A stretch of 58,360 nt of DNA from an uncultured Pelagibacteraceae bacterium (lineage in GTDB: Bacteria > Pseudomonadota > Alphaproteobacteria > Pelagibacterales > Pelagibacteraceae): NCBI GenBank assembly GCA_902623915.1, contig CACNVM010000003.1, positions 1-58,360 on the forward strand. Reading direction: 5' to 3'. The notes under the pieces were generated by a model that ran no database searches, was not told where the DNA came from, and saw nothing but the letters and a program-made list of their open reading frames with translations. Positions 21,143-31,538 of this stretch are shown here, piece by piece. The translations under genes were made by a program, and so were the position numbers. The stretch's first letter is position 1; each line of letters starts with the position of its first letter.

Positions 21143-22528
21143 ATGGAAAAGTCATCTAAAATTGAAAAAAACTTAGCTTCAGAAGAAAATATTTTAAATT
21201 GGAATTCTGTTCAAGATAGCTTTCAAAAAGCATTTGGTAGCGAGATTTATTCAAGTTGGCTCAAAAATATATCATTATTAAAGGAGTTTAATCATTACGT
21301 TATTTTAGGAGTGCAAACTAGGTTTTTTAGGGATTGGATTACATCCAGATATGCAGACAAAATTTTAAACGAGTTACAAAAACACAAACTAAGTATAAAT
21401 CGAATTGAATTTAAAATAGAGGGTGAAAGGTCTAGCAGTAAAACTATATCTCAAAAACCAGACATTAATAAAATATCAGATATTAAAGATGGAGTTTTGA
21501 ATTATAATCGACTAAATCCAAATCTGAGTTTTGAAAATTTTATAGTTGGAAAAAGTAATAATCTAGCCTTTCTGTCTGCGAAAAAAATAACCTCAGAGCT
21601 TTCGAGATATAATCCACTATTTATTTACGGTGGTGTTGGATTAGGGAAAACACACTTGATCAATGCTATAGGTCTCGCATTAAAAGATACTTCTAACGTA
21701 ATGTTTATTTCTGCTGAGAGATTTATGTACCAATTTATTAAATCAATAAAGAAAAATGAAATGGTTACTTTTAAAGATTTTTTTAGAAAGGCTAATGTTT
21801 TTATTATCGATGATATACAATTTATAAGAGGCAAAGAGGGTTTGCAGGAAGAATTTTTTCATACTTTTAATAGTTTATTCGACAAAAGTGCTCAGATAAT
21901 AATATCATCAGATCGTCCACCAAATAGATTGGACAGAGTTCAAGATAGAATAAAATCTAGATTGTCCGGAGGACTAGTAGTAGATATTGGAGTTCCAGAT
22001 TATGATTTAAAACAGAAAATTTTAAAAAAGAAAATTATTGAGTTCCAAAATTCTTTTCACGAATATCCAAATTTAAACGAAGAAATAATTGATTATATGG
22101 CTAAAGAGCAAAATTTGAATATAAGAGAATTAATTGGAATATTTAATAGAGTGGTTGCATTTAGCAAAATGAGCAAAAAACCTCTCAGTGTGAATGATTG
22201 TAAAATAATTCTCAAAGACGTCCATAACAATAATAAAGTCATTAGTATTGACAAAATTCAAAACGTTACCTCAAACTTCTTTAGTATAAATCTTCAAGAG
22301 ATGCTCTCACAAAGAAGGTCAAGACCTTTGGCTAGGCCAAGGCAAATAGCTATGTATTTAGCAAAAAAATTAACCACAAGATCCTTACCTGAGATAGGTA
22401 GAAAATTTGCAAACAGGGATCATACAACTGTTATTCATGCTGTCAAAACGATAGAAAAGTTATCTCAAGAAAATAGTTTAATGAAAAAAAATATTGATGA
22501 AATAACATCGATAATTTTGAGTGATTAA
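21143..22528 (+). CDS. dnaA: Chromosomal replication initiator DnaA
   Basis: DnaA is the AAA+ protein that opens the replication origin. The 461-residue protein shows domain I (about 20-90), a short linker, the AAA+ domain with Walker A GGVGLGKT (163-170) and Walker B FIIDDIQF, and domain IV with the signature ANRDHTTVIHAV. It begins the dnaA-dnaN-gyrB cluster; the dnaN ATG follows the stop by one base. No cluster of DnaA boxes is visible in the upstream gap. Confidence 0.98.
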   Translation: MEKSSKIEKNLASEENILNWNSVQDSFQKAFGSEIYSSWLKNISLLKEFNHYVILGVQTRFFRDWITSRYADKILNELQKHKLSINRIEFKIEGERSSSKTISQKPDINKISDIKDGVLNYNRLNPNLSFENFIVGKSNNLAFLSAKKITSELSRYNPLFIYGGVGLGKTHLINAIGLALKDTSNVMFISAERFMYQFIKSIKKNEMVTFKDFFRKANVFIIDDIQFIRGKEGLQEEFFHTFNSLFDKSAQIIISSDRPPNRLDRVQDRIKSRLSGGLVVDIGVPDYDLKQKILKKKIIEFQNSFHEYPNLNEEIIDYMAKEQNLNIRELIGIFNRVVAFSKMSKKPLSVNDCKIILKDVHNNNKVISIDKIQNVTSNFFSINLQEMLSQRRSRPLARPRQIAMYLAKKLTTRSLPEIGRKFANRDHTTVIHAVKTIEKLSQENSLMKKNIDEITSIILSD

Positions 22529-22529
22529 A

Positions 22530-23645
22530 ATGCAATTTCAAATAAATCGTGACGTTTTACTCAAGTCACTCGCGATAGCACACAATATAATCGAAAGAAA
22601 AAACACCTTACCAATTCTCTCAAATGTTCTTCTTGAAATCAAAAATAGTAAACTAAATGTAATTGCAACGGATTTAGATCTTTTATTTATTGATGAAATA
22701 TCAGACTTGAAAATAGAAGAGGAGGGAAGCACAACAACTTCAGCAACCGTATTATATGATATACTTAAAAAATTACCCGCAAATACAGAAGTTTCTTTTG
22801 CTTTACAAAATGAAAATAAATTAAATATTTCTGCAGACAAATCAAAATTCAACCTTCTTTGTCTTCCAGTTGATAACTTTCCAAATTTAAATGAGAGTTT
22901 TTCAACAAATGGTTTAAATATAAACGGCACGAAATTCTTGGGCCTTTTAAATAAAACCAAAATATCAATGTCTAATGATGAAACAAGACACTATTTGAAT
23001 GGCATTTATATACATCTAACAGAATCTGAGAAAAAATCTTATCTCACAGGCGTCTCAACTGATAGCCATAGACTTTCATCGAGCAGTATTTCATTAAATC
23101 AAGCTGATAATTTTAAACCATTCATTTTACCAAAAAAGACAGTTTTTCAACTTTGTAATTTGATCCAAGATAATAATGATGATGTAGTTCTCAAATCTAG
23201 TGAAACTAAAATTCTGTTTCAAATAGGTAAGTCTAAAATTATTTCAAAAGTGATTGACGGAAAATTTCCAGATTATAAAAAAGTAGTCCCGCAAAATAAT
23301 CAAAAAATATTGAAAGTTGATACGAAGGAGTTTATTAATTCAGTAGAAAGGGTTATAACAGTATCTATTGACAGAAAAGAGGGTGTTAAAATTGCCCTTA
23401 AAAAAGATCAAATTGAATTATTTGTGAATAGTTCTTCCTCTGGTGAGGGAAAAGAGAATTTAAAAGCTAGTTATAACTCCGAAGATTTAACCGTTGGGTT
23501 TAATTCTAGATATCTATTGGATATTGCCTCTGAAATTAAAGACCAAAAATTAACAATGAATTTAAATGACTCTGTTTCACCTGTATTAATACAAGATAAT
23601 TCCGATACAAATAGCTATTTCGTTATAATGCCCATGAAAATATGA
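22530..23645 (+). CDS. dnaN: DNA polymerase III beta subunit (sliding clamp)
   Basis: The ring-shaped clamp tethers polymerase III to DNA. I chose the ATG at 22530 (371 residues), one base after the dnaA stop; a GTG at 22521 would overlap dnaA and adds three residues. The start MQFQINRDVLLKSL, the segment SNDETRHYLNGIY in domain II and the C-terminal YFVIMPMKI are typical of the family. Length is normal. The usual next gene, recF, is missing; 130 bases follow before gyrB. Confidence 0.97.
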   Translation: MQFQINRDVLLKSLAIAHNIIERKNTLPILSNVLLEIKNSKLNVIATDLDLLFIDEISDLKIEEEGSTTTSATVLYDILKKLPANTEVSFALQNENKLNISADKSKFNLLCLPVDNFPNLNESFSTNGLNINGTKFLGLLNKTKISMSNDETRHYLNGIYIHLTESEKKSYLTGVSTDSHRLSSSSISLNQADNFKPFILPKKTVFQLCNLIQDNNDDVVLKSSETKILFQIGKSKIISKVIDGKFPDYKKVVPQNNQKILKVDTKEFINSVERVITVSIDRKEGVKIALKKDQIELFVNSSSSGEGKENLKASYNSEDLTVGFNSRYLLDIASEIKDQKLTMNLNDSVSPVLIQDNSDTNSYFVIMPMKI

Positions 23646-23674
23646 TATTTAATTTTTCAGCAAAAAAAAATAAT

Positions 23675-23696
23675 TTATCCTAAATTATCCTTATCA
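23675..23696 (+). other. TTATCC repeat cluster between dnaN and gyrB
   Basis: TTATCC occurs at 23675-23680 and 23685-23690 and is followed at once by TTATCA (23691-23696). The first two copies are 10 bases (one helical turn) apart. The motif equals the first six bases of the DnaA box TTATCCACA, but each nine-base window differs from it at two or more positions. It could also be chance in A+T-rich DNA. Confidence 0.25.
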
Positions 23697-23754
23697 ATCA
23701 ATGGTAATTTAATCTCTGCTTTAAGCATGGTTTTATCTAACAATAGAAAGATGA

Positions 23755-25836
<2,082 letters not shown>

Positions 25837-25841
25837 GCAAT

Positions 25842-27128
25842 ATGAAACTATCTGATCTTCTTAAATTTGAGGAGGATTTACGTTTAGAAAAAAAGACAGT
25901 AGTCATTCTTAGATGGATAGCTCTTATTGGTCAACTTTTAACAATTTATTTTGTTCACTTTTATGTAGGTTTTGATTTACCACTAATTTTTTGTTCTTTA
26001 ACAATATTTTGTGGCGGTCTAACAAATATATTTATACAATTTAATTTTAGAAAAAATCAATTAAGCAATATAGAGTCTACAATTCTCTTATTTTATGATG
26101 TTATTCAATTAGCAGTTTTAATATATTTAACTGGTGGTGTTACTAATCCATTTATAATTTTTCTTATTGTGCCAGCACTAATAAGCTCTACTTTATTAAA
26201 TCTAGCGAGCACTCTTTTCTTGTCAATTATAACTATTATGTCTTTAACACTTTTAACGTTTAATTATTTCCCTTTACCAAGCGAGGGAAATATACATTTT
26301 CATGTTCCTGATTATTATATTTATTCAATACCCTCTGCTCTAGTCATAGCCTTAATTTTTCTTAATTATTTTGGTTTTCGTTTTGGTTATGAAGCAAGAA
26401 GAAGAGGCAATGCTTTGAATAAATTGGAACTTGTGCTTGCGAAAGAACAAGAATTAGAGTCAATTGGTCACCAAGCAGCTGCAGCAGCGCACTCTTTAGG
26501 AACACCATTATCAACTATAACTGTAATTGCTAAAGAACTTAAAAAAGAAATAAATCATAATAAAGAATTTAAAGAAGATGTGGACACTATTTTAGAACAA
26601 GCCAAAAAATGTGGCGACATACTTAAAAAAATATCTCAGAATCAAATAGTAGATGATGAATACGTTAAAAATATTACACTTCAGGATTTGCTTTTTGAAA
26701 TAACCAAATCTTTTGAAAGCATAACTGAAAAGAACTTAAATTTAAATTTAGAAAACGCAAAAAAAAGAATTTCAATAAAAAGATCAGCAGAATTGACATA
26801 CGGAATACGTAATTTTGTTGGAAACGCTGTAAAATTTTCAAAAAAAAATATTTATATTAATTTGGTAAGCAATAATCAAAACACAATCTTGCAAATTTCT
26901 GATGATGGTCCAGGATTTCCAGATGACATTTATAAAATTATAGGGGAACCTTACATTTCTACCAAATCAAAAAAACTTAAATCAAAAGCAGGTTTGGGAT
27001 TAGGAACATTCATCGGAAAAACTCTACTAGAAAGGAAAAAAGCTAGTATAGAATTTCAAAAATCTAATGAAGGTGGTGCATTAATTGAAATTACCTGGAA
27101 AAATATTGATCTAATATCTAGAGGTTAA
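25842..27128 (+). CDS. regB: Redox-sensing histidine kinase RegB/PrrB
   Basis: RegB is a membrane histidine kinase that senses redox state and phosphorylates RegA. The N-terminus has about six membrane helices (about 20-180), with the quinone-binding motif GGVTNPF at 98-104. The H-box AAAAAHSLGTPL places the phosphorylated His at 217. Cys257 (AKKCGDIL) is 40 residues further on, the same spacing as His225 and the redox-active Cys265 of Rhodobacter RegB. The ATPase domain ends DDGPGFP ... KAGLGLGTFIGKTLLE. It starts 5 bases after gyrB. regA lies at 30373 beyond three opposing genes. Its 3' end overlaps speB by 18 bases. Confidence 0.93.
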   Translation: MKLSDLLKFEEDLRLEKKTVVILRWIALIGQLLTIYFVHFYVGFDLPLIFCSLTIFCGGLTNIFIQFNFRKNQLSNIESTILLFYDVIQLAVLIYLTGGVTNPFIIFLIVPALISSTLLNLASTLFLSIITIMSLTLLTFNYFPLPSEGNIHFHVPDYYIYSIPSALVIALIFLNYFGFRFGYEARRRGNALNKLELVLAKEQELESIGHQAAAAAHSLGTPLSTITVIAKELKKEINHNKEFKEDVDTILEQAKKCGDILKKISQNQIVDDEYVKNITLQDLLFEITKSFESITEKNLNLNLENAKKRISIKRSAELTYGIRNFVGNAVKFSKKNIYINLVSNNQNTILQISDDGPGFPDDIYKIIGEPYISTKSKKLKSKAGLGLGTFIGKTLLERKKASIEFQKSNEGGALIEITWKNIDLISRG

Positions 27129-27995
27129 AAACTTATAAGATAATATCTTATAAGCTAATTTAGCAGCAAGAAAATTGTATCCAGGAAAACCTTTAATTGG
27201 TGCGAGTTCGTTTATATCAGCCCCAAGCACGTTGGATGCTTTACATGCAATTTTAATTATATTAATTGTTTCATTCCAGAAAAGACCACCTGGTTCTGGT
27301 GTACCAGTTGCTGGCATTAAACTTAAATCAAAACTGTCAATATCAAAAGTTATATAAACTTTTTTATTTTTTATAATTTTTCTAAAATAATTTAAATCCC
27401 ATTTTTTTTTATCTTTACCCCAAAAAATCTTTATTCTATTTTTATTTTTGTCTAAATAAATTGCTTCGTTACTTGAGATATTTCTAATACCAAATGAAAT
27501 AACATTAATATTTTTGTAATCCAAACATCTTCTTATAGCTGAAGCATGTGAGAATTTATTTCCATTATAACTTTGCCTTAAATCAGCATGTGCATCAAAA
27601 TGTAACAAATACAGCTTTTCAGATTTTTTAATAAAAGGTCTAATACAACCGGGTGTAATTGAATGTTCTCCACCCAGTACTAAAGGGAATATTTTTTTAG
27701 ATAATAAATTTTTATTTATTTTTTCAATTTGCTTTAAAGCATCTTCTATTTTACTTTTAATTTTAAAAGGTTTAATAGTTTTAATACCTATTTTTTTATA
27801 TGGATCACAATTTAAATCTTCGTCAAATAATTCAACTTGATGTGATGCTTTAATGATTTCTTTTGGACCATTTTTAGTTCCACTACCGTAACTAACAGTT
27901 TTTTCCAATCCGAATGGTACAATTACAGCTTTTTCTTTTATCTTGAAATTATTATCAATTCCCAAAAAACCTTGTTTGTTTGATAGATAGTTCAA
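27111..27995 (-). CDS. speB: Agmatinase / arginase-family ureohydrolase
   Basis: This enzyme hydrolyses guanidino groups (agmatine to putrescine and urea, or related substrates). The 294-residue protein has all dimanganese motifs: GGEHS (His), DAHADLR (Asp, His, Asp) and FDIDSFD (two Asp). Substrate cannot be fixed from sequence. Context, with ornithine decarboxylase and a deoxyhypusine-synthase-like gene upstream in one operon, supports agmatinase or hydrolysis of a guanidino-polyamine. The start appears to be TTG at 27995, with GGA upstream; no ATG is available. It lies 3 bases after its upstream neighbour and overlaps the regB 3' end by 18 bases. Confidence 0.87.
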   Translation of the reverse strand: MNYLSNKQGFLGIDNNFKIKEKAVIVPFGLEKTVSYGSGTKNGPKEIIKASHQVELFDEDLNCDPYKKIGIKTIKPFKIKSKIEDALKQIEKINKNLLSKKIFPLVLGGEHSITPGCIRPFIKKSEKLYLLHFDAHADLRQSYNGNKFSHASAIRRCLDYKNINVISFGIRNISSNEAIYLDKNKNRIKIFWGKDKKKWDLNYFRKIIKNKKVYITFDIDSFDLSLMPATGTPEPGGLFWNETINIIKIACKASNVLGADINELAPIKGFPGYNFLAAKLAYKILSYKFLTSRY

Positions 27996-27998
27996 TTT

Positions 27999-29045
27999 TT
28001 ATCCAAATAATTTTGAAAAGTTTTTTCTTTCCCTATTTTTCCAATTTTGACGATGGTAAGCATCGCTTGCAATCAAGGGAAGTACACTCGTTGCTTCAGC
28101 AAAAACCATTTGCTCTTTAGAAGTATCAACTTTGCCCCAGGAACTTGCCTCTTTTAATGTAGAACTGCTGCATGCGCCATCTCTTGTGTCCGCGACTGTT
28201 ATTTGAACAGCATATTTGTGCATATCAACTTTTTTGCCCAATAATTCAGCACATACGACCGTATCTTGCACAAAGTTTTTTGGGACACCGCCGCCAATCA
28301 TAATTAATCCAGATGTTTTTGATTTTAATTTTATTTCTGTAAGCTCTCTAAATTCTCTAACTGAGTCTATAGTAATATGTTTTGAGGGATTTTGTTCTTG
28401 ATGCATTACAAGTCCAAAACCTGCTGAACTATCAGTAAAAGCAGGGCAAAAAATTGGAACATTGTTATCGTATGCAAGTTCAATCAAGGAATTCTTCTTT
28501 TTTGCATGTTTCTTTAAGTATTTACCGATTTCTTTAATAAATTCTCTTGAAGTGTAGGATTTTGGAAACAAACCATTTGCTATTTCGCAAATAGTTTTAT
28601 CGCAAGCTTGTAGTTGTTCCTCATCAATATAGGTGTCATATATTCTATCTATGTAATTTTCTCTTAAAATTTTGTCATCTTGGAACTGATCTCCTTGATA
28701 ATGTTTAAATCCTAATGACTCAAAGAAATCCATATCTATAATTGAAGCCCCTGTTGCTACGATAGCATCTACCATATTATATTTAACTAGATCAGAATAA
28801 AGCTGCATACAACCTGCAGCAGATGTTGATCCTGCAATTGTTAAAAATATTGCACAATCTTTATCGTTTATCATTTCATTATAAATTTCTGCTGCTTTTG
28901 CTGTATCTCTGGAAGTAAAAGACATTTTTTTCATAGACTCAATAATTTTCCTAGAGTCAAATGATGTTATATCTATATGTTCTACTTCTGACTTTAATAG
29001 TGATTTTTTATTATGTCCAAGTGATGGACCATTTTTTTTATCCAT
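27999..29045 (-). CDS. Bacterial deoxyhypusine-synthase-like polyamine synthase
   Basis: Eukaryotic deoxyhypusine synthase moves an aminobutyl group from spermidine to a lysine of eIF5A. Bacteria lack that target, and bacterial homologues have been linked to homospermidine-type triamines built from putrescine or agmatine. The 348-residue protein shows the NAD-binding segments FLTIAGSTSAAG and IVATGASI, PAFTDSSAG, and the catalytic Lys305 in SSWGKV, equivalent to Lys329 of the human enzyme. Its ATG shares one base with the odc stop (TAATG), and an agmatinase-family gene follows, so the three form an operon. The exact product is an inference. Confidence 0.88.
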   Translation of the reverse strand: MDKKNGPSLGHNKKSLLKSEVEHIDITSFDSRKIIESMKKMSFTSRDTAKAAEIYNEMINDKDCAIFLTIAGSTSAAGCMQLYSDLVKYNMVDAIVATGASIIDMDFFESLGFKHYQGDQFQDDKILRENYIDRIYDTYIDEEQLQACDKTICEIANGLFPKSYTSREFIKEIGKYLKKHAKKKNSLIELAYDNNVPIFCPAFTDSSAGFGLVMHQEQNPSKHITIDSVREFRELTEIKLKSKTSGLIMIGGGVPKNFVQDTVVCAELLGKKVDMHKYAVQITVADTRDGACSSSTLKEASSWGKVDTSKEQMVFAEATSVLPLIASDAYHRQNWKNRERKNFSKLFG

Positions 29046-30223
29046 TACGCAACTAAGAAATCAATATTTTCCTCTCGATCATACATCGAAAGAATTGGCT
29101 TGTCATTTAACTGGTAAATTGCGTTAGAGAAAAAACCGTTAAATTTTGTTCTAAAAGTTGTTCCGTAAGCTCCCAATTGTCCAAGCTCAATATAATCACC
29201 TTCTTTTATATTATTAGGTAACAAGAAAGGTCCCTTCATATAATCAAGACTATCACATGTTGGACCATAAAAATTAAAAGCTGTTTTTTTCTTCGAGACG
29301 ATTCTCCCATTCGTAATCATTTTAGTTGGTAATACGAAGTTTGGTACACCTGCATCAAATAAAGACCCGTAGGTTCCATCGTTTATGTAAAGTTTATTTT
29401 TTTTCTTCAAAAGAACTTTGACTAAAGTAGAACCAGCTTCTGCTACTATCGATCGTCCTGGTTCACAGAATATTTCTGTAGTTTTTTCTAATTTTAAACT
29501 TTTCAAAGACTGTTTTATTACATCCATATAATTTTCTAGTGGTTCAGGTATTAGATCTGGATATATTGCTGGAAAACCACCACCTACATTAATCACATCT
29601 GGTACAATTTTTGTTTTTTTAATAATCTTACCGATTTCATTAATCCCTTTTGCAAAAGAAATTTTGTGCATACATTGAGATCCTACGTGGAAACTTAATC
29701 CAACTCTTTTTGCATGTGCTTTGCAAAGTCTTAATAAACCTAATGCTTCACTTGATGTTGCACCGAACTTTCTCGATAAATCTATTTCTGCATGTTCATT
29801 TGAAATACTCACTCTTACATATAAGTTTAAATCTTTTGCATTATTTGTTTCATCAAGAATTTTAAGTAATTCATCTTTTGTATCTAAAGCAAAATCCTTA
29901 ACATTATATTTTGTGTATGCCTCTTTTATGCTTTCTCTGCTTTTTACAGTATGCATAAAATATACTTTTGCTTTAGTATTTATTTTTCTAACTAATTTTA
30001 CTTCATTAATTGAAGCAACATCAAAATTTTGAATTCCACTGTCATTTATGATTTTTAAAACTTTTTCGTCAGGATTGGTTTTTACAGCGTAAAGGATTTT
30101 ACCAGGGAATTTATTTTTAAAAAATTCTACTGATTTTTTTATTGAGTTGGGTCTAATACAGTAGACCGGTTCCTCTGGTTTCAATGTGTTAACTAGCTCG
30201 TTAACGTCACTAAATTTTTGCAT
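29045..30223 (-). CDS. odc: Ornithine decarboxylase, PLP fold III
   Basis: It converts ornithine to putrescine. The 392-residue protein is an alanine-racemase-fold decarboxylase of the eukaryotic ODC type. It has the PLP lysine Lys48 (YAVKTNP), SFHVGSQC, NVGGGFP, the phosphate-binding CEPGRSIVAEAG and the active-site Cys in FYGPTCDSLD. A lysine or dual-substrate decarboxylase of the same group cannot be excluded. It is first in the polyamine operon. An inverted repeat lies 34-62 bases upstream of its start. Confidence 0.9.
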   Translation of the reverse strand: MQKFSDVNELVNTLKPEEPVYCIRPNSIKKSVEFFKNKFPGKILYAVKTNPDEKVLKIINDSGIQNFDVASINEVKLVRKINTKAKVYFMHTVKSRESIKEAYTKYNVKDFALDTKDELLKILDETNNAKDLNLYVRVSISNEHAEIDLSRKFGATSSEALGLLRLCKAHAKRVGLSFHVGSQCMHKISFAKGINEIGKIIKKTKIVPDVINVGGGFPAIYPDLIPEPLENYMDVIKQSLKSLKLEKTTEIFCEPGRSIVAEAGSTLVKVLLKKKNKLYINDGTYGSLFDAGVPNFVLPTKMITNGRIVSKKKTAFNFYGPTCDSLDYMKGPFLLPNNIKEGDYIELGQLGAYGTTFRTKFNGFFSNAIYQLNDKPILSMYDREENIDFLVA

Positions 30224-30256
30224 TATTAAATGTGTTCCCTCGTTTTATTACACAAT

Positions 30257-30285
30257 AAGCTTTTAAAAAATTAATAAAAAAGCTT
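30257..30285 (-). promoter_or_regulatory. Inverted repeat in the odc leader
   Basis: AAGCTTTT (30257-30264) and AAAAGCTT (30278-30285) are perfect 8-base arms around a 13-base A+T loop, upstream of odc in the divergent odc/regA region. It could be an RNA hairpin in the odc leader or a protein-binding site. There is no terminator-like T tail beyond the stem. Confidence 0.35.
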
Positions 30286-30358
30286 TCTAAATTTGGTATT
30301 TAACGTTTTTTCAATTTATGTAAAGAAAATAATTCAATATTGTCGCATTGTAATATTT

Positions 30359-30369
30359 GTCATAGTGAC
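30359..30369 (+). promoter_or_regulatory. Palindrome before regA
   Basis: GTCATAGTGAC is a perfect GTCA-N3-TGAC palindrome 3 bases before the likely regA ATG. Position and symmetry suggest an operator, possibly for autoregulation, but it is short and chance is possible. Confidence 0.3.
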
Positions 30370-30372
30370 TAT

Positions 30373-30954
30373 ATGAGTCTCATGAAACGATCAACTGAAA
30401 CACCTCCAGGTTTTAAAATAACTGACTTCGAAGATAAATCTCTTCTCATAGTTGATGACGATGATCCGCTACGAGATAGGCTTTCCAGAGCCATGGAGAA
30501 GAAGGGATTTGTCGTAAGAAGCTCAAAAACCGTTGAAAATGCTATCAAAATGGTAAAGGCTCAGCCACCAAAATTTGCACTAGTAGACCTTAGATTAGAG
30601 GATGGTAACGGTCTAGACGTTGTTCAGGAGATAAATAAGGCTAAGAAAGATAGTCGTATAGTAATGCTAACAGGCTATGGAAATCTACCCACAGCTGTGG
30701 CTGCAGTGAAGGCAGGGGCCATAGATTACATGGCTAAGCCAGTTGATGCTGATGACGTAGAAGCAGCTCTACTCGCAGACCCCGATTCGAAGGCTAAACC
30801 ACCTGAAAATCCTATGTCAGCTGACAGGGTCAAATGGGAGCATATCCACAGGGTATTTGAATTATGCAACAGAAATGTCTCAGAGACCGCAAGAAGACTA
30901 AAAATGCATAGAAGAACTCTCCAGAGAATACTTTCTAAAAGATCACCAAACTAA
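30373..30954 (+). CDS. regA: Response regulator RegA/PrrA
   Basis: RegA is the global redox response regulator partnered with RegB. The receiver domain has SLLIVDDDDPLRDR, the phosphorylated Asp72 (FALVDLRLEDGNG), a Thr in MLTGYGNL and Lys in AKPVDAD. The C-terminal Fis-type helix-turn-helix NVSETARRLKMHRRTLQRIL is nearly invariant in this family. I chose ATG 30373 (193 residues); ATG 30382 is equally possible, and a TTG at 30340 is less likely. Codons look less A-rich than in its neighbours. It is separated from regB by three opposing genes, and its end lies 4 bases from bioY. Confidence 0.95.
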   Translation: MSLMKRSTETPPGFKITDFEDKSLLIVDDDDPLRDRLSRAMEKKGFVVRSSKTVENAIKMVKAQPPKFALVDLRLEDGNGLDVVQEINKAKKDSRIVMLTGYGNLPTAVAAVKAGAIDYMAKPVDADDVEAALLADPDSKAKPPENPMSADRVKWEHIHRVFELCNRNVSETARRLKMHRRTLQRILSKRSPN

Positions 30955-30958
30955 AATA

Positions 30959-31507
30959 TTAAGATTTTTTAAATTTCAATAGAGCAGGAATTATTAAAGT
31001 TAAAAGAATAACTTTAAATAGCTCAGCTAATAGGAATGGTTGGGCTCCAAGCTTAAATATTGGTTTATCCCATCCAATTAATGAACCTAACCAAATCATT
31101 CCTAATAAATAAATAAAACTTACAGAAAAAATAAGCTTAATAAGATTTTTAAAAAAATTATCTGTATATTTAAAGATACCAGCTAAATAAACTGCCACTA
31201 GGAAACCAATTAAATAACCCATCGTTGGTCCAGTAAAGTAAATTATACCTACTCCTTTTTCAGGCGTTCCAGCAAAAACAGGTAAACCAGCTATACCTTG
31301 AATTAGATAAAGTGAAACCGTAAAAAGACCTAATTTCCAACCAAGAGAAATTCCCAAAAGTAAAACAACGAAAGTTTGCATTGTCATAGGCACCGGATAA
31401 AAAGGAATTTTTACTTTCGCAGATACTGCTAGAATTATCGTTCCGCATATTGCAATAAATAAATTTTTTATTATTGAAGTTTCTTTTAAATTTTTAATTA
31501 ACTCCAT
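30959..31507 (-). CDS. bioY: Biotin transporter substrate-binding subunit BioY
   Basis: BioY is the membrane S component of energy-coupling-factor biotin uptake. The 182-residue protein has about six membrane helices and the family motifs KIPFYPVPMTMQTFVVLLLG and YFTGPTMGYLIGFL. No BioM or BioN gene is adjacent: the neighbouring ATPase at 31539 is of the ABC-2 exporter type, not an ECF ATPase. BioY may act alone or share ECF subunits encoded elsewhere. It lies 31 bases after the ATPase gene on the same strand. Confidence 0.93.
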   Translation of the reverse strand: MELIKNLKETSIIKNLFIAICGTIILAVSAKVKIPFYPVPMTMQTFVVLLLGISLGWKLGLFTVSLYLIQGIAGLPVFAGTPEKGVGIIYFTGPTMGYLIGFLVAVYLAGIFKYTDNFFKNLIKLIFSVSFIYLLGMIWLGSLIGWDKPIFKLGAQPFLLAELFKVILLTLIIPALLKFKKS

Positions 31508-31538
31508 TACATATTATTACTTTTATTTTTGAAAAAAT

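Noticed and set aside
20991-21176. A 61-codon reading frame before and into dnaA
   Set aside because: It is composed of low-complexity Phe/Ile/Lys runs from A/T tracts, overlaps the dnaA start and has no ribosome-binding site or family motif.
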